Source: Mitsuaria sp. PDC51
Lineage (GTDB): Bacteria; Pseudomonadota; Gammaproteobacteria; Burkholderiales; Burkholderiaceae_C
NCBI RefSeq assembly: GCF_900113225.1
Contig: NZ_FOZE01000002.1
Location: 310,001-374,000, forward strand
Length of the DNA stretch: 64,000 nucleotides
Reading direction: 5' to 3'
A program made the translations under genes and the position numbers. Shown piece by piece: positions 45,188-53,376 of this stretch. The notes beneath the pieces were generated by a model, which saw only the letters and a list, made by a program, of their open reading frames with translations, did no database searches and was not told the origin of the DNA. Numbering within the stretch: the first letter of the stretch is position 1; each line of letters begins with the position of its first letter.

Positions 45188-46885
45188 ATGCCGAGCGTTG
45201 AACTCAAGGCCTACTGCAACATCGATGACGCCTTTCTGGTGTGGCGTGCTGGCGAGATCGACGGATGCATAGGCTTCGCTATCGAGCGGCAGTGGCTAGA
45301 GACTAAGGTTCCTGGCCGTGCAACGAACACGCCCGAGTACCTGTTGAACCGGGTTGGATTCAAGGTGGATGCGGTAGGCGGCCCCAATCAATGCCAGCCT
45401 TCGAACGTTTGGCCGTTCCAGCGTTACAACTGGACTGACCACGAGGTCTCATTTGGCGACAAAGCTCAGTACCGCATCGTCCCGATGGTCGGTAAACCTA
45501 GCCAGCTGAAAGCAGCAGAAAACCTTGCCAGTCCATGGGTCGACGTTGATGCCAGCGAGGAGCCAGACCATGGCAAGGTCAGCTGCTTCTTCAACCGTCC
45601 TATGGCGGCCTCCCCCTGGATGGCTCGGGTCGCGCAAGAGGAAGGAATACGCACATCAACCGACCTAGTCAATCAGATTGGACAGGAATCCAGCGAGGCG
45701 CTGCGTGAGTTCTGCGGTGGCACTCTCATCTATGCCCTGCGCAACCTCTTGGAGTACGCAAAGGAGAACAATGAGGTTCACCTGTATGCCGCGCTCTTTG
45801 AACTCAAAGATGAAGAGGTCACCAAGCACTTCTGCCAATTAGGACCGCGCGCTCATATCGTGCTCTCCAACGGCAGTGCCAGTGCCAAGGAAGCCGATCC
45901 GAACAAAGAAGCACGCACGGCGGTCCACGCGGCGGGCTGCAACGTCGTGGACCGCATGACCGCAAGTGCTGACGATCGCGGCAACCTCGGCCACAACAAG
46001 TTCATCCTCGTCGAGGAGGCAGGGGTGCCTGTGCGAGTTTGGACCGGCTCGACAAACTTGACGCCAACGGGCCTTTTTACTCAGGTTAACAATGCCGTAC
46101 TGATTGAAAGCACGGACCTCGCAACCCAGTACCTGGCACAGTGGAAACGCCTTCACGATGCGGGTAGCGAAGTCCCTTCCAGCCTCAAGAAGACGAATGC
46201 TGCGCCAGACAAGGGCATCGCCGCGCCAGTGCAAGCTCAACCCTGGTTTACCCCAACCATCAAGCAAAACGACCTCAAGCGTCTTCAAGAGCTTGTCGAA
46301 GGTGCCAAAGAGGGCATCCTGTTCCTGTCCTTCATGCCAGGCCCTTCAGGCCCCGTGTTTGACGTCCTGGAGGAACGCGCCGCCGGTAGGTACGTAAGAG
46401 GGGTTGTCAATCAGTGGGTGGGCGGCACGAAGAGCAAGCTGCTGGGCATCCTTGTCGGAGGGAGCAAGTCCGACCCCATGAATCTCGACGCCTTTGAGCC
46501 CAACGGCATCAAAGAGCAGTTCGCCTTCTGGGCCGACGAGTTCATGCAGGGCGGCAAGATTTCCGTGCTCATCCATAGCAAGGTGATGTGCATCGACCCT
46601 CTTGGGGACCATCCAGTTGTCGTCACAGGGTCACACAACTTCTCAACTGCTGCGTCCGAGAGCAACGACGAGAACTTCCTGATCATCGAGGGCGACAGGC
46701 AGCTTGCCGAGGCGTACGCAGCTCACATCATCTCCGTCTACAACCATTACCGCTGGCGCCAGTACGTCGGCTTGAAACACGCCGCAGGCGAAACGCCCTG
46801 GAGCTTCCTGGAGGACAAGCCCTCCTGGCAAAAGGACCGTCTGAAATCTCCAAGGCAAATCGAGGAGTGGAAGTTCTGGATGTAG
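45188..46885 (+). CDS. phospholipase D-like protein (565 aa)
   Basis: Two PLD motifs are present. The second is intact: His463, Lys465, Asp470 (IHSKVMCID), followed by GSHNFSTAASESNDEN. The first is His269, Lys271 with Glu276 in place of the Asp (HNKFILVEE), followed by GSTNLTPTG. Two HKD half-sites normally form one active site, so the enzyme is probably active or slightly altered. Residues 1-180 are a separate N-terminal region without recognisable motif (YCNIDDAFLVWRAGEIDGCIGF). There is no signal peptide, so it is cytoplasmic. PLD proteins include nucleases, phospholipases and defence or toxin effectors. It lies behind the lipoprotein gene in the same low-GC stretch; AAGGGAG precedes the ATG. 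Confidence 0.9.
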   Translation: MPSVELKAYCNIDDAFLVWRAGEIDGCIGFAIERQWLETKVPGRATNTPEYLLNRVGFKVDAVGGPNQCQPSNVWPFQRYNWTDHEVSFGDKAQYRIVPMVGKPSQLKAAENLASPWVDVDASEEPDHGKVSCFFNRPMAASPWMARVAQEEGIRTSTDLVNQIGQESSEALREFCGGTLIYALRNLLEYAKENNEVHLYAALFELKDEEVTKHFCQLGPRAHIVLSNGSASAKEADPNKEARTAVHAAGCNVVDRMTASADDRGNLGHNKFILVEEAGVPVRVWTGSTNLTPTGLFTQVNNAVLIESTDLATQYLAQWKRLHDAGSEVPSSLKKTNAAPDKGIAAPVQAQPWFTPTIKQNDLKRLQELVEGAKEGILFLSFMPGPSGPVFDVLEERAAGRYVRGVVNQWVGGTKSKLLGILVGGSKSDPMNLDAFEPNGIKEQFAFWADEFMQGGKISVLIHSKVMCIDPLGDHPVVVTGSHNFSTAASESNDENFLIIEGDRQLAEAYAAHIISVYNHYRWRQYVGLKHAAGETPWSFLEDKPSWQKDRLKSPRQIEEWKFWM

Positions 46886-47178
46886 CGGTCACTCAGGGCT
46901 GGTCGAGACAGTTGTCTCGGCGGCGGGCATCGGTTGCGCTGATGTGTCGTTGGATGAGGTCACAGCGCTCAGTCAAGGCTGATGCGCCACCGACCGGTTT
47001 GGGGCGGTCAATCCGACCAAGCCGAAGACCGCAATGGGTCGATAGCGGTCAGCCGGCGGCCGCTGTGTGGAGTACCGCAATCAGCCTTCTGCCGTAGCTC
47101 ACGGTCGCGAACTGAGCGGCAGCATCGGATTGCGAGCGCCATTTCGCCGAGAGAAGCAGCAGTCACTCATAGCCAGCG
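46886..47178. other. intergenic region at the right edge of the low-GC island, 293 bp
   Basis: No gene is supported. Short words such as GCGGTCA and GACCGCAATGGGTCGATAGCGGTCAGCCGGC recur in related forms and look like degenerate intergenic repeat. No attachment-site repeat shared with the left edge is obvious by eye. Confidence 0.4.
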
Positions 47179-47496
47179 CTAAGCCGAAATCACCAGTCCG
47201 ACTTCACATCGCTCCGTCACCGCCCCCTCCCCTTCCCATTCCCGCCAGTGCTTGAGCCTCAGCGTCGTCGCGCCCGGTACCGCGGCCTTGATCGACCATT
47301 GCGACTCGCCGCCGCTGCCGACCGTCTCTGCCGAATGGACGTGGCGTTTCTCGCTGATCTCCACCAGACGAGGATCGGCATCGAGGGTCCAGCCGTATCC
47401 GGTGCTCGGGTTCTCAGGCAGGCGCAGCAGTACCGAATGACCGACTCGCAGGTCAATCGTCTTGCCGTTGTCGGCCACGCTCAGCACTGGAACCAT
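47179..47496 (-). CDS. chagasin-family (I42) cysteine protease inhibitor
   Basis: A 105-residue protein. Loop 1 of the chagasin fold is visible as PENPSTGYGW (residues about 27-36), followed by a Gly/Ser loop (VGSGGESQW) and a C-terminal region (LKHWREWEGEGA) at the place of the R-P-W loop. Chagasins are tight inhibitors of papain-type C1 proteases. There is no signal peptide, so it would act in the cytoplasm unless exported otherwise. It lies 127 nt downstream of a calpain-like cysteine protease gene on the same strand. Confidence 0.88.
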   Translation of the reverse strand: MVPVLSVADNGKTIDLRVGHSVLLRLPENPSTGYGWTLDADPRLVEISEKRHVHSAETVGSGGESQWSIKAAVPGATTLRLKHWREWEGEGAVTERCEVGLVISA

Positions 47497-47547
47497 CCTG
47501 GCGCCTTTCCGATGTCAACGCCGGTCGGCGAATCGGCGCGACGACAA

Positions 47548-47585
47548 CGGCCTCCGCGCCTGGATGGAGCCAGGCGCGGAGGCCG
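47548..47585 (-). terminator. 16-bp perfect hairpin between protease and inhibitor genes
   Basis: CGGCCTCCGCGCCTGG, loop ATGGAG, CCAGGCGCGGAGGCCG. The stem is perfect, but no T-run follows on the minus strand. It may be a terminator for the protease, a partial attenuator, or an mRNA processing/stability element between two cotranscribed genes. Confidence 0.7.
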
Positions 47586-47623
47586 TCACGGGACCCGCTT
47601 TTGGAGCCATGCGCTCCGGACGC

Positions 47624-48832
47624 TCAGCTCGCCCAGCCGAACTGCCAGTAGTACTTCTTGAAGGTGCCCGCGGGAATCGCGAAGACACCGCCGGCATTCA
47701 AGGGCACCGAGCGCCAGAAGCTCGTGTCATACGCCGACCAGTTGCCCGGGAGGCTGTTGATGACCGGGCTGTTGTGTCCCCACGGATTGCGAAGCACGAT
47801 GTACTTCGTGTTGTTGACGTAGGCCCAGCCCAGGATCGTGTAGGCGTGATAACCGACGATGCCCGTGCCGCTGTATTCCACCGGCGATGGCGTCTGGCAG
47901 AAGGTCCATGCAGTCATCGGATTGAAGGTGCGATACGACAGGCAGTTGGACCGCACCGCCGTCCAGATGTCGTCCTCGCTGAGCGCCGAGCAGGTCTTGG
48001 TGACGCCCGTCAGATTGGTCAACTCCGTCGTCGCCTGCACCGGCCAGCCGCCGGCAATCGGCCCGTAGTTCGGCTCGTCGGTCGCGTCATTGGTCTTCCA
48101 CTTCGCGAAGGCCTTCTCGTAGACCGCCGGCCAGATCTCGCCGGCTTCGGAAGAGCGCGCATAGATCCAGGCATTCGTGCTCGTCACGAGTGGCACGCGC
48201 TCCGACACCTCCATCGTCTTCAGGCCGCCGGAATAGAAGTCGATGCGATCGACGAAGCTCGCCGCCGCGGCGCCGGTGGCGCGCGAGCGCTGCATGATCA
48301 CGTAGGGACGCGACCACGCCACCGCCGACAGCGCGGCGATGAAGTAGCAGTCGCCCAGCGCGCCCTGGACCGGGTCGAAGTACTCGGCAGCCTCTTCGAA
48401 GAAGTCGCCGGGATCGGCCCAGACCGCCCCTGGCGGCGTGTATCCGGGCGCCGTGACGCCCTTGGCCGCAGTGGCCGACGGCGCGCTGCCCTTGTCCCCG
48501 CCGGCCAGTGCGCCGACGACACGTTGCAGGGCGTCCGGAGACAGCTTCGACAGCACCGCCTCCATCGGGCTGCCCTTGGCCATCGACCCCAGGGCCTTGG
48601 CCCGTTGGTCGGGCTTCATCTCCTGGATGCCGGCGAGCGATCCCTGAGAGTCGGCCAGGCCGCTCACGAGGAGGTTGCCGGGGACCGGCTTGGACAGCTC
48701 CTCGACCGACGCACCGAGCGTTTTCTTCACGAAGGCATCTCGATCCGTGACCGCACTCCAGCGCACGTTCCTGCCCAACGCGAGTTCAGCAACCGCGTAG
48801 GGATTCGCCAGGCCAACTTTCGGCTCATTCAT
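47624..48832 (-). CDS. calpain-like (C2 family) cysteine protease
   Basis: A 402-residue protein. The calpain catalytic triad is visible: Cys162 in QGALGDCYFIAALSAVA, His329 in VGYHAYTILGWAY, and Asn349 in VLRNPWGHNS. These are diagnostic for C2 rather than C1 papain. Residues 1-115 are a helical N-terminal region with no signal peptide. The protein ends in a short aromatic tail (YYWQFGWAS). The ATG at 48832 has AGGGAG 7 nt upstream, which decides it over an ATG at 48850. Bacterial calpains are of mostly unknown function. It is probably cotranscribed with the downstream chagasin inhibitor. Confidence 0.92.
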   Translation of the reverse strand: MNEPKVGLANPYAVAELALGRNVRWSAVTDRDAFVKKTLGASVEELSKPVPGNLLVSGLADSQGSLAGIQEMKPDQRAKALGSMAKGSPMEAVLSKLSPDALQRVVGALAGGDKGSAPSATAAKGVTAPGYTPPGAVWADPGDFFEEAAEYFDPVQGALGDCYFIAALSAVAWSRPYVIMQRSRATGAAAASFVDRIDFYSGGLKTMEVSERVPLVTSTNAWIYARSSEAGEIWPAVYEKAFAKWKTNDATDEPNYGPIAGGWPVQATTELTNLTGVTKTCSALSEDDIWTAVRSNCLSYRTFNPMTAWTFCQTPSPVEYSGTGIVGYHAYTILGWAYVNNTKYIVLRNPWGHNSPVINSLPGNWSAYDTSFWRSVPLNAGGVFAIPAGTFKKYYWQFGWAS

Positions 48833-49082
48833 TGAAGTCTCCCTGTTCATTGACGCACCAGAAGCAGCGTCGAAAGCGGCGGACGTCGTGACCGGAGGAT
48901 CCGGCCACGACTCGCCACTCGACTGCCAATCTAGGCGTCACCGGGAGGCCCCTCAACTTGACATCTAGGGGGCGGCGCCGCGCTCAGGGGCGCGCCATCC
49001 TCAACCTTGCTGATGCGAGGTCGGACAGACGGCACCGAGGGAGATCACACTGGCTCGTCGCCGATCGGGCGCACCTCGATCG

Positions 49083-49409
49083 TCAACGGGCGGCAGCGCT
49101 CGCGGCGGACGCCGATGCCGCCGATGCGGCCGCCGCTGCCGGCGTTGCCGGCGCGGATTCGCAAAGGGGTCGCGCGCCCGCAGGCGGTGTGGAGCTGATG
49201 TGGTAGTCCATCTCGCCTTCCGCGCGTGCACGCACCATCTCGGCGACCACCGCCTCGCGGGTCAGCGGCGCGCCGGAGCGGATCTCCGCGCTGACGTTGC
49301 GGCAGTTCTTGGCGACCTTGGAAGGCGCCGGCTCCGTCTTGGGTTGAGACATCGCCAGCAGGGGCGCAAGCGAGAGCAGCACGGCGGCTGAAGCAGTGAC
49401 CAGGCGCAT
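49083..49409 (-). CDS. DUF4148 domain small secreted protein
   Basis: A 108-residue protein with a signal peptide (MRLVTASAAVLLSLAPLLAMS). The core PLTREAVVAEMVRARAEGEMDYH matches DUF4148, a small-protein family very common in Burkholderiales. The C-terminus is an Ala/Ser tail. AGGAGG lies before the ATG. The function is unknown. Confidence 0.85.
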   Translation of the reverse strand: MRLVTASAAVLLSLAPLLAMSQPKTEPAPSKVAKNCRNVSAEIRSGAPLTREAVVAEMVRARAEGEMDYHISSTPPAGARPLCESAPATPAAAAASAASASAASAAAR

Positions 49410-49432
49410 GGGAACCTCCTCATCAAGGAACG

Positions 49433-49459
49433 AAAAGACCGGACGCGCACGGCGTCCGG
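49433..49459 (-). terminator. rho-independent terminator of the efflux/SDR operon
   Basis: CCGGACGC (49439-49446), loop GCACG, GCGTCCGG (49452-49459). On the minus strand the stem is followed by TCTTTTCG. It lies just after the stop of the leftward SDR gene. Confidence 0.82.
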
Positions 49460-49463
49460 GGCA

Positions 49464-50270
49464 TCAGGACAGTCCGAAGTTCTTCCGCAGTCCCGCATCG
49501 ACGGGACCCGCCGGCATGAAGCGGCGCAGCCGTTTCAGCAGCGTGGCCTCGCCCTTGGGCGTGGTCCGCATCCGCCACGGACCGAGCGCCGCGTCGACGA
49601 TGGTCCGCGCCACGCCCTCGGGCTCCGGCGCCTTCTTGACGTTCTTCTCCATCGCGGCGACCACGGTCCGACGCTCCGCGTCATAGGCGGCAATGGGCGA
49701 GGCCGCCTGCGGCGCATTCAGGTCCAGATTGGTCCGCGTGAACGACGGCTCGACCAGCGCGACGCGGATGCCGAAGGCCCGCAGTTCGTGGTCGAGCGTC
49801 TCCGACAGGCCCTCGACCGCGTGCTTCGACGCCGAGTACACGCCCATGTACGGCGCCGGCAGGAAGCCCAGCACGGAGCTGACATTCACGATCCTGCCCG
49901 CGCGGCGCTTGCGCATCGACGGCAGCACCGCCTGCGTGGTGCGAAGCACGCCGAACAGGTTGGTGTCGAAGAGCGTCTTCGCTTCTTCCACCGACGTCTC
50001 CTCGGTCGCACCGAGCAGCGTCACGCCCGCGCTGTTGACCAGCACGTCGATGCGCCCGGTCTGGTTCAGGACCGCCAGGATCCCCTCCTCCACCGACGCG
50101 CTGTCGCGGATGTCCATTTCCACCAGGGTGACGCCCGCGATGGGCGAGGCCTTGGCGACATTGCGCACGGTGCCGAACACCTTGCAGCCGCGCTTGGCGA
50201 AGAGCTCAGCGCTTGCTCGACCAATGCCGGACGACACGCCGGTGATCACGACAACTTGGGAATCAGACAT
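49464..50270 (-). CDS. short-chain dehydrogenase/reductase
   Basis: A 268-residue classical SDR. The NAD(P) motif is VVVITGVSSGIGRA, the NAG region is VLVNSAGVTLLGA, and the active site is Tyr/Lys in GVYSASKHAVEG with the catalytic Ser in IVNVSSVLG. It oxidises or reduces an unidentified carbonyl or alcohol. The ATG at 50270 lies inside the end of the RND pump gene (8-nt overlap, ATGTCTGA), so its translation is coupled to the pump. That suggests it processes a compound handled by the efflux system. Confidence 0.93.
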   Translation of the reverse strand: MSDSQVVVITGVSSGIGRASAELFAKRGCKVFGTVRNVAKASPIAGVTLVEMDIRDSASVEEGILAVLNQTGRIDVLVNSAGVTLLGATEETSVEEAKTLFDTNLFGVLRTTQAVLPSMRKRRAGRIVNVSSVLGFLPAPYMGVYSASKHAVEGLSETLDHELRAFGIRVALVEPSFTRTNLDLNAPQAASPIAAYDAERRTVVAAMEKNVKKAPEPEGVARTIVDAALGPWRMRTTPKGEATLLKRLRRFMPAGPVDAGLRKNFGLS

Positions 50271-53200
50271 GGGCATCCTTTGCAGCGGGAAAGAGAGGAG
50301 AGGTGGACTCGACCGTGGCATCGCCCGGCTTGAGCTTGAACCAGATGGCGTACATGGCGGGCAGGAAGACCAGCGTCATCGCGGTGCCCGCCAGGGTCCC
50401 GCCGATCAGCGTGTAGGCCAGCGTTCCCCAGAACACCGAATGGGTCAGCGGAATGAAGGCCAGGATGGCGGCCAGCGCGGTCAGGATCACCGGGCGGGCG
50501 CGCTGCACCGTGGCCTCGACCACCGCGTGGAAGGGCGTCAGGCCGGCCTGCTCGTTGTGATGGATCTGCCCGATCAGGATCAGCGTGTTGCGCATCAGGA
50601 TGCCCGACAGCGCGATCAGCCCCACCAGCGCATTGATGCCAAATGGCTTCTGGAACAGCAGCAGCGTGGGTACGACGCCGATCAAGCCCAGCGGACTCGT
50701 GAGGAAGACCATCACCATCGCGGACAGCGAGCGCACCTGCAGCACGATGATGAGCAGCGTGAGCGCCACCATGATCGGGAACAGCGGCAGCATCGCCGTC
50801 GTCGCCTTGCCCGACTCCTCGATCGAGCCGGCCTGCTCGATGCGATAACCGCTGGGCAGCTTCGCGATCAGCGGCTGCAGCTGATGCGAAATGGCTGTCG
50901 ACACGTCCGGTGGCTGCAAGCCTTCAGCGATGTCGCCCCGCACCGTGATAGTCGGCACGCGGTCGCGCCGGCGCATGACGGCCTCTTCGGGACGGACCTC
51001 GATCTCGCCCAGCTGCGACAGCGGGATGCGCTGCCCGTTGGCGCCGGTCAGCGTGAAGTCGCCGAGCTTGGCCGGGTCGAGCCGGAAATCGCCAGCGGCG
51101 CGAGCGATGACCTGCACGCTGCGGATGTCCTGCCGCACCACCGTGACCGGCACGCCGTTGAGCAAGAACTGCAGTTGCTGCGCCACCGCGCTGGAGCTGA
51201 GGCCGACGGCCTGCAGGCGGTCCTGCTGCAAGCTGAAATGCAGCGCCGGGACGCGCGAGTTCCAGTCCGTATTCACCGTGCGCATCAGCGGACTGGCATT
51301 CATCACCTGCTTCACTTCGGCGGCGATCCCGCGCAGCACCTCGGGGTCGGGACCGCTGACGCGGTAGGCCACCGGATACGGCGAGTAGGGGCCGAAGACG
51401 AGTTGCGTCACGCGCAGTTGGGCCTCGGGCGCGAGGCCGTCGGCGATGGCCCGGCGCAGGCGCAGCTTCAGGGCCTCGCGCTCGTCCTGGCTGTCCGTCC
51501 GGATGACGATCTTCGCGAACGAGGGATCGGGGAGCTCCGCGCCCATCGAGAAGTAGAAGCGCGGCGCGCCCTGGCCGATGTAGGACGTGACGATCTTGGC
51601 CTCGCCTTGCTTGGCCAGCCAGGCTTCGACCTTCGCGGCGGCGCCGCTGGTCTGGGCGATCGACGAGCCATAAGGCATCTGCACCTCGACCAGGACCTCC
51701 GGGCGATCCGAGACCGGGAAGAACTGCTTCTTCACCGCGCCCATGCCCAGCACCGAGAGGACGAAGAGACCGACGACCGATCCGGCGACCAGCCATTTGC
51801 GCGCGATGACCCAGCCCAGCATGCGGCGGAAGCGCTGGTAGTTCGGCGTGCCGTAGAGCGCGTCATGCCCGCCCTCGACGCGCTTGAGCTCCGGCAGCAT
51901 CTTCACGCCGAGGTAAGGCGTGAAGACCACCGCCACCACCCACGACGCGATCAGCGCGATGCCGACGATCCAGAACATGTTGCCGGTGTATTCGCCGGCC
52001 GAGGACCGGGCGAAGCCGTTGGGCATGAAGCCCACGGCGGTGACCAGCGTGCCCGAGAGCATGGGCGCCGCGGTGTGGCTCCAGGCATAGGCGGAGGCCG
52101 CGACGCGGCTGTAGCCCTCTTCCATCTTCACCACCATGGTCTCGATGGCGATGATGGCGTCGTCCACCAGCAGGCCCAGCGCCAGGATCAGCGAGCCCAG
52201 CGTGATGCGGTCGAAGTTCTTGCCGGTGGCCAGCATCACGACGAAGACCACCGCCAGCGTCAGCGGCACCGCCGCGGCGACCACCAGGCCCACCCGCCAG
52301 CCCATGCTGACGAAGCACACCAGCATCACCACCATCAGCGCGGCGAAGAACTTGACCATGAACTCGTCGACCGAGGCGTCGATGTTGACGGCCTGGTCGG
52401 TCACCTTGGTCAGGGCCTGGCCCAGGGGCAGGCCGGCGTTGATCGCGCCGACCTCCTGGTCCAGCGCCTTGCCCAGGTCCAGCCCGTTCCATCCCTCGCG
52501 CATGACGACGCCCAGCAGCAGCGCGGGCTCGCCGCCGTTGCGGATCAGGAAGGTCGCGGGGTCCTCGTAGCTGCGCTTGACCGTGGCGATGTCGGACAGC
52601 TTCAGCGTGCGCCCCTGCGCCACCAGCGGCGTGTCGCGGATCTTCTGCAGCTCGTCGAAGGCGCCGTCCAGGCGGATGGACACCTGCGGCCCGCGCGTCT
52701 CCACCGAGCCGGACGGCGTCAGCGCGTTCTGGTTGTTGAGCGCGGCGAAGACCTCCTGCGGCGAGAGGCCCAGGGTCGCGAGGCGCTCCTGCGAGAACTG
52801 CACCTCGATGCGTTCGGACTGCTCGCCGACGATGTTGACCTTCTTGACGCCCGGCACGTGCAGCAGCCGCTGGCGCAGCGTCTCGGCGTCGCGCACCAGC
52901 AGGCGCGGCTCCTCGCCCTTGGCCTTGAGCGCGTACAGCGCGAAGGTGACGTCCGAATACTCGTCGTTGATGAAGGGGCCCATCACGCCGGGCGGCAGGT
53001 TGCGCGCCTCGTCGCCGATCTTCTTGCGGGCCTGGTAGAACTCCTCCTGCACCGCGGAGGGCGGCGTGCTGTCCTGCAGCGTGAGCGTCGTGAAGGCCAG
53101 TCCCGGGCGGGTGTAGGTCTCGCTGCGGTCGTACCAGCGCAACTCCTGCAGACGCTTCTCGATCTTCTCGGTCACCTGGTCCTGCATCTCCTGCGCGGTC

Positions 53201-53376
53201 GCGCCGGGCCAGGCCGTGATGATGGTCATCACCTTGATGGTGAAGGAGGGATCCTCGGCGCGCCCCAGCTTGAAGAACGAGACCACGCCCGCCAGCGAGA
53301 TCAACAGGATCAGGAACAGCGTGATGGCCCGTTCGCGCACGGCGAGGGCCGACAGGTTGAATCGGCCTTCGCTCAC
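50263..53376 (-). CDS. RND efflux pump, inner-membrane permease
   Basis: A 1037-residue, 12-TM HAE1-type transporter. The first membrane helix starts about residue 17. The TM4 proton-relay aspartates are in LILALGLLVDDAIIAIET. Two large periplasmic loops follow TM1 and TM7. The start is GTG, overlapping the adaptor stop (GTGA). Adaptor, pump and SDR form one leftward operon. The substrate is not deducible; amphiphilic drugs or solvents are typical. Confidence 0.95.
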   Translation of the reverse strand: MSEGRFNLSALAVRERAITLFLILLISLAGVVSFFKLGRAEDPSFTIKVMTIITAWPGATAQEMQDQVTEKIEKRLQELRWYDRSETYTRPGLAFTTLTLQDSTPPSAVQEEFYQARKKIGDEARNLPPGVMGPFINDEYSDVTFALYALKAKGEEPRLLVRDAETLRQRLLHVPGVKKVNIVGEQSERIEVQFSQERLATLGLSPQEVFAALNNQNALTPSGSVETRGPQVSIRLDGAFDELQKIRDTPLVAQGRTLKLSDIATVKRSYEDPATFLIRNGGEPALLLGVVMREGWNGLDLGKALDQEVGAINAGLPLGQALTKVTDQAVNIDASVDEFMVKFFAALMVVMLVCFVSMGWRVGLVVAAAVPLTLAVVFVVMLATGKNFDRITLGSLILALGLLVDDAIIAIETMVVKMEEGYSRVAASAYAWSHTAAPMLSGTLVTAVGFMPNGFARSSAGEYTGNMFWIVGIALIASWVVAVVFTPYLGVKMLPELKRVEGGHDALYGTPNYQRFRRMLGWVIARKWLVAGSVVGLFVLSVLGMGAVKKQFFPVSDRPEVLVEVQMPYGSSIAQTSGAAAKVEAWLAKQGEAKIVTSYIGQGAPRFYFSMGAELPDPSFAKIVIRTDSQDEREALKLRLRRAIADGLAPEAQLRVTQLVFGPYSPYPVAYRVSGPDPEVLRGIAAEVKQVMNASPLMRTVNTDWNSRVPALHFSLQQDRLQAVGLSSSAVAQQLQFLLNGVPVTVVRQDIRSVQVIARAAGDFRLDPAKLGDFTLTGANGQRIPLSQLGEIEVRPEEAVMRRRDRVPTITVRGDIAEGLQPPDVSTAISHQLQPLIAKLPSGYRIEQAGSIEESGKATTAMLPLFPIMVALTLLIIVLQVRSLSAMVMVFLTSPLGLIGVVPTLLLFQKPFGINALVGLIALSGILMRNTLILIGQIHHNEQAGLTPFHAVVEATVQRARPVILTALAAILAFIPLTHSVFWGTLAYTLIGGTLAGTAMTLVFLPAMYAIWFKLKPGDATVESTSPLFPAAKDAHV

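Noticed and set aside
48833-48990. hrpII/PIP box in front of the calpain-like gene
   Set aside because: A CGAA word lies at about 48869, but no second CGAA occurs at the required spacing, so effector-type regulation is not supported.
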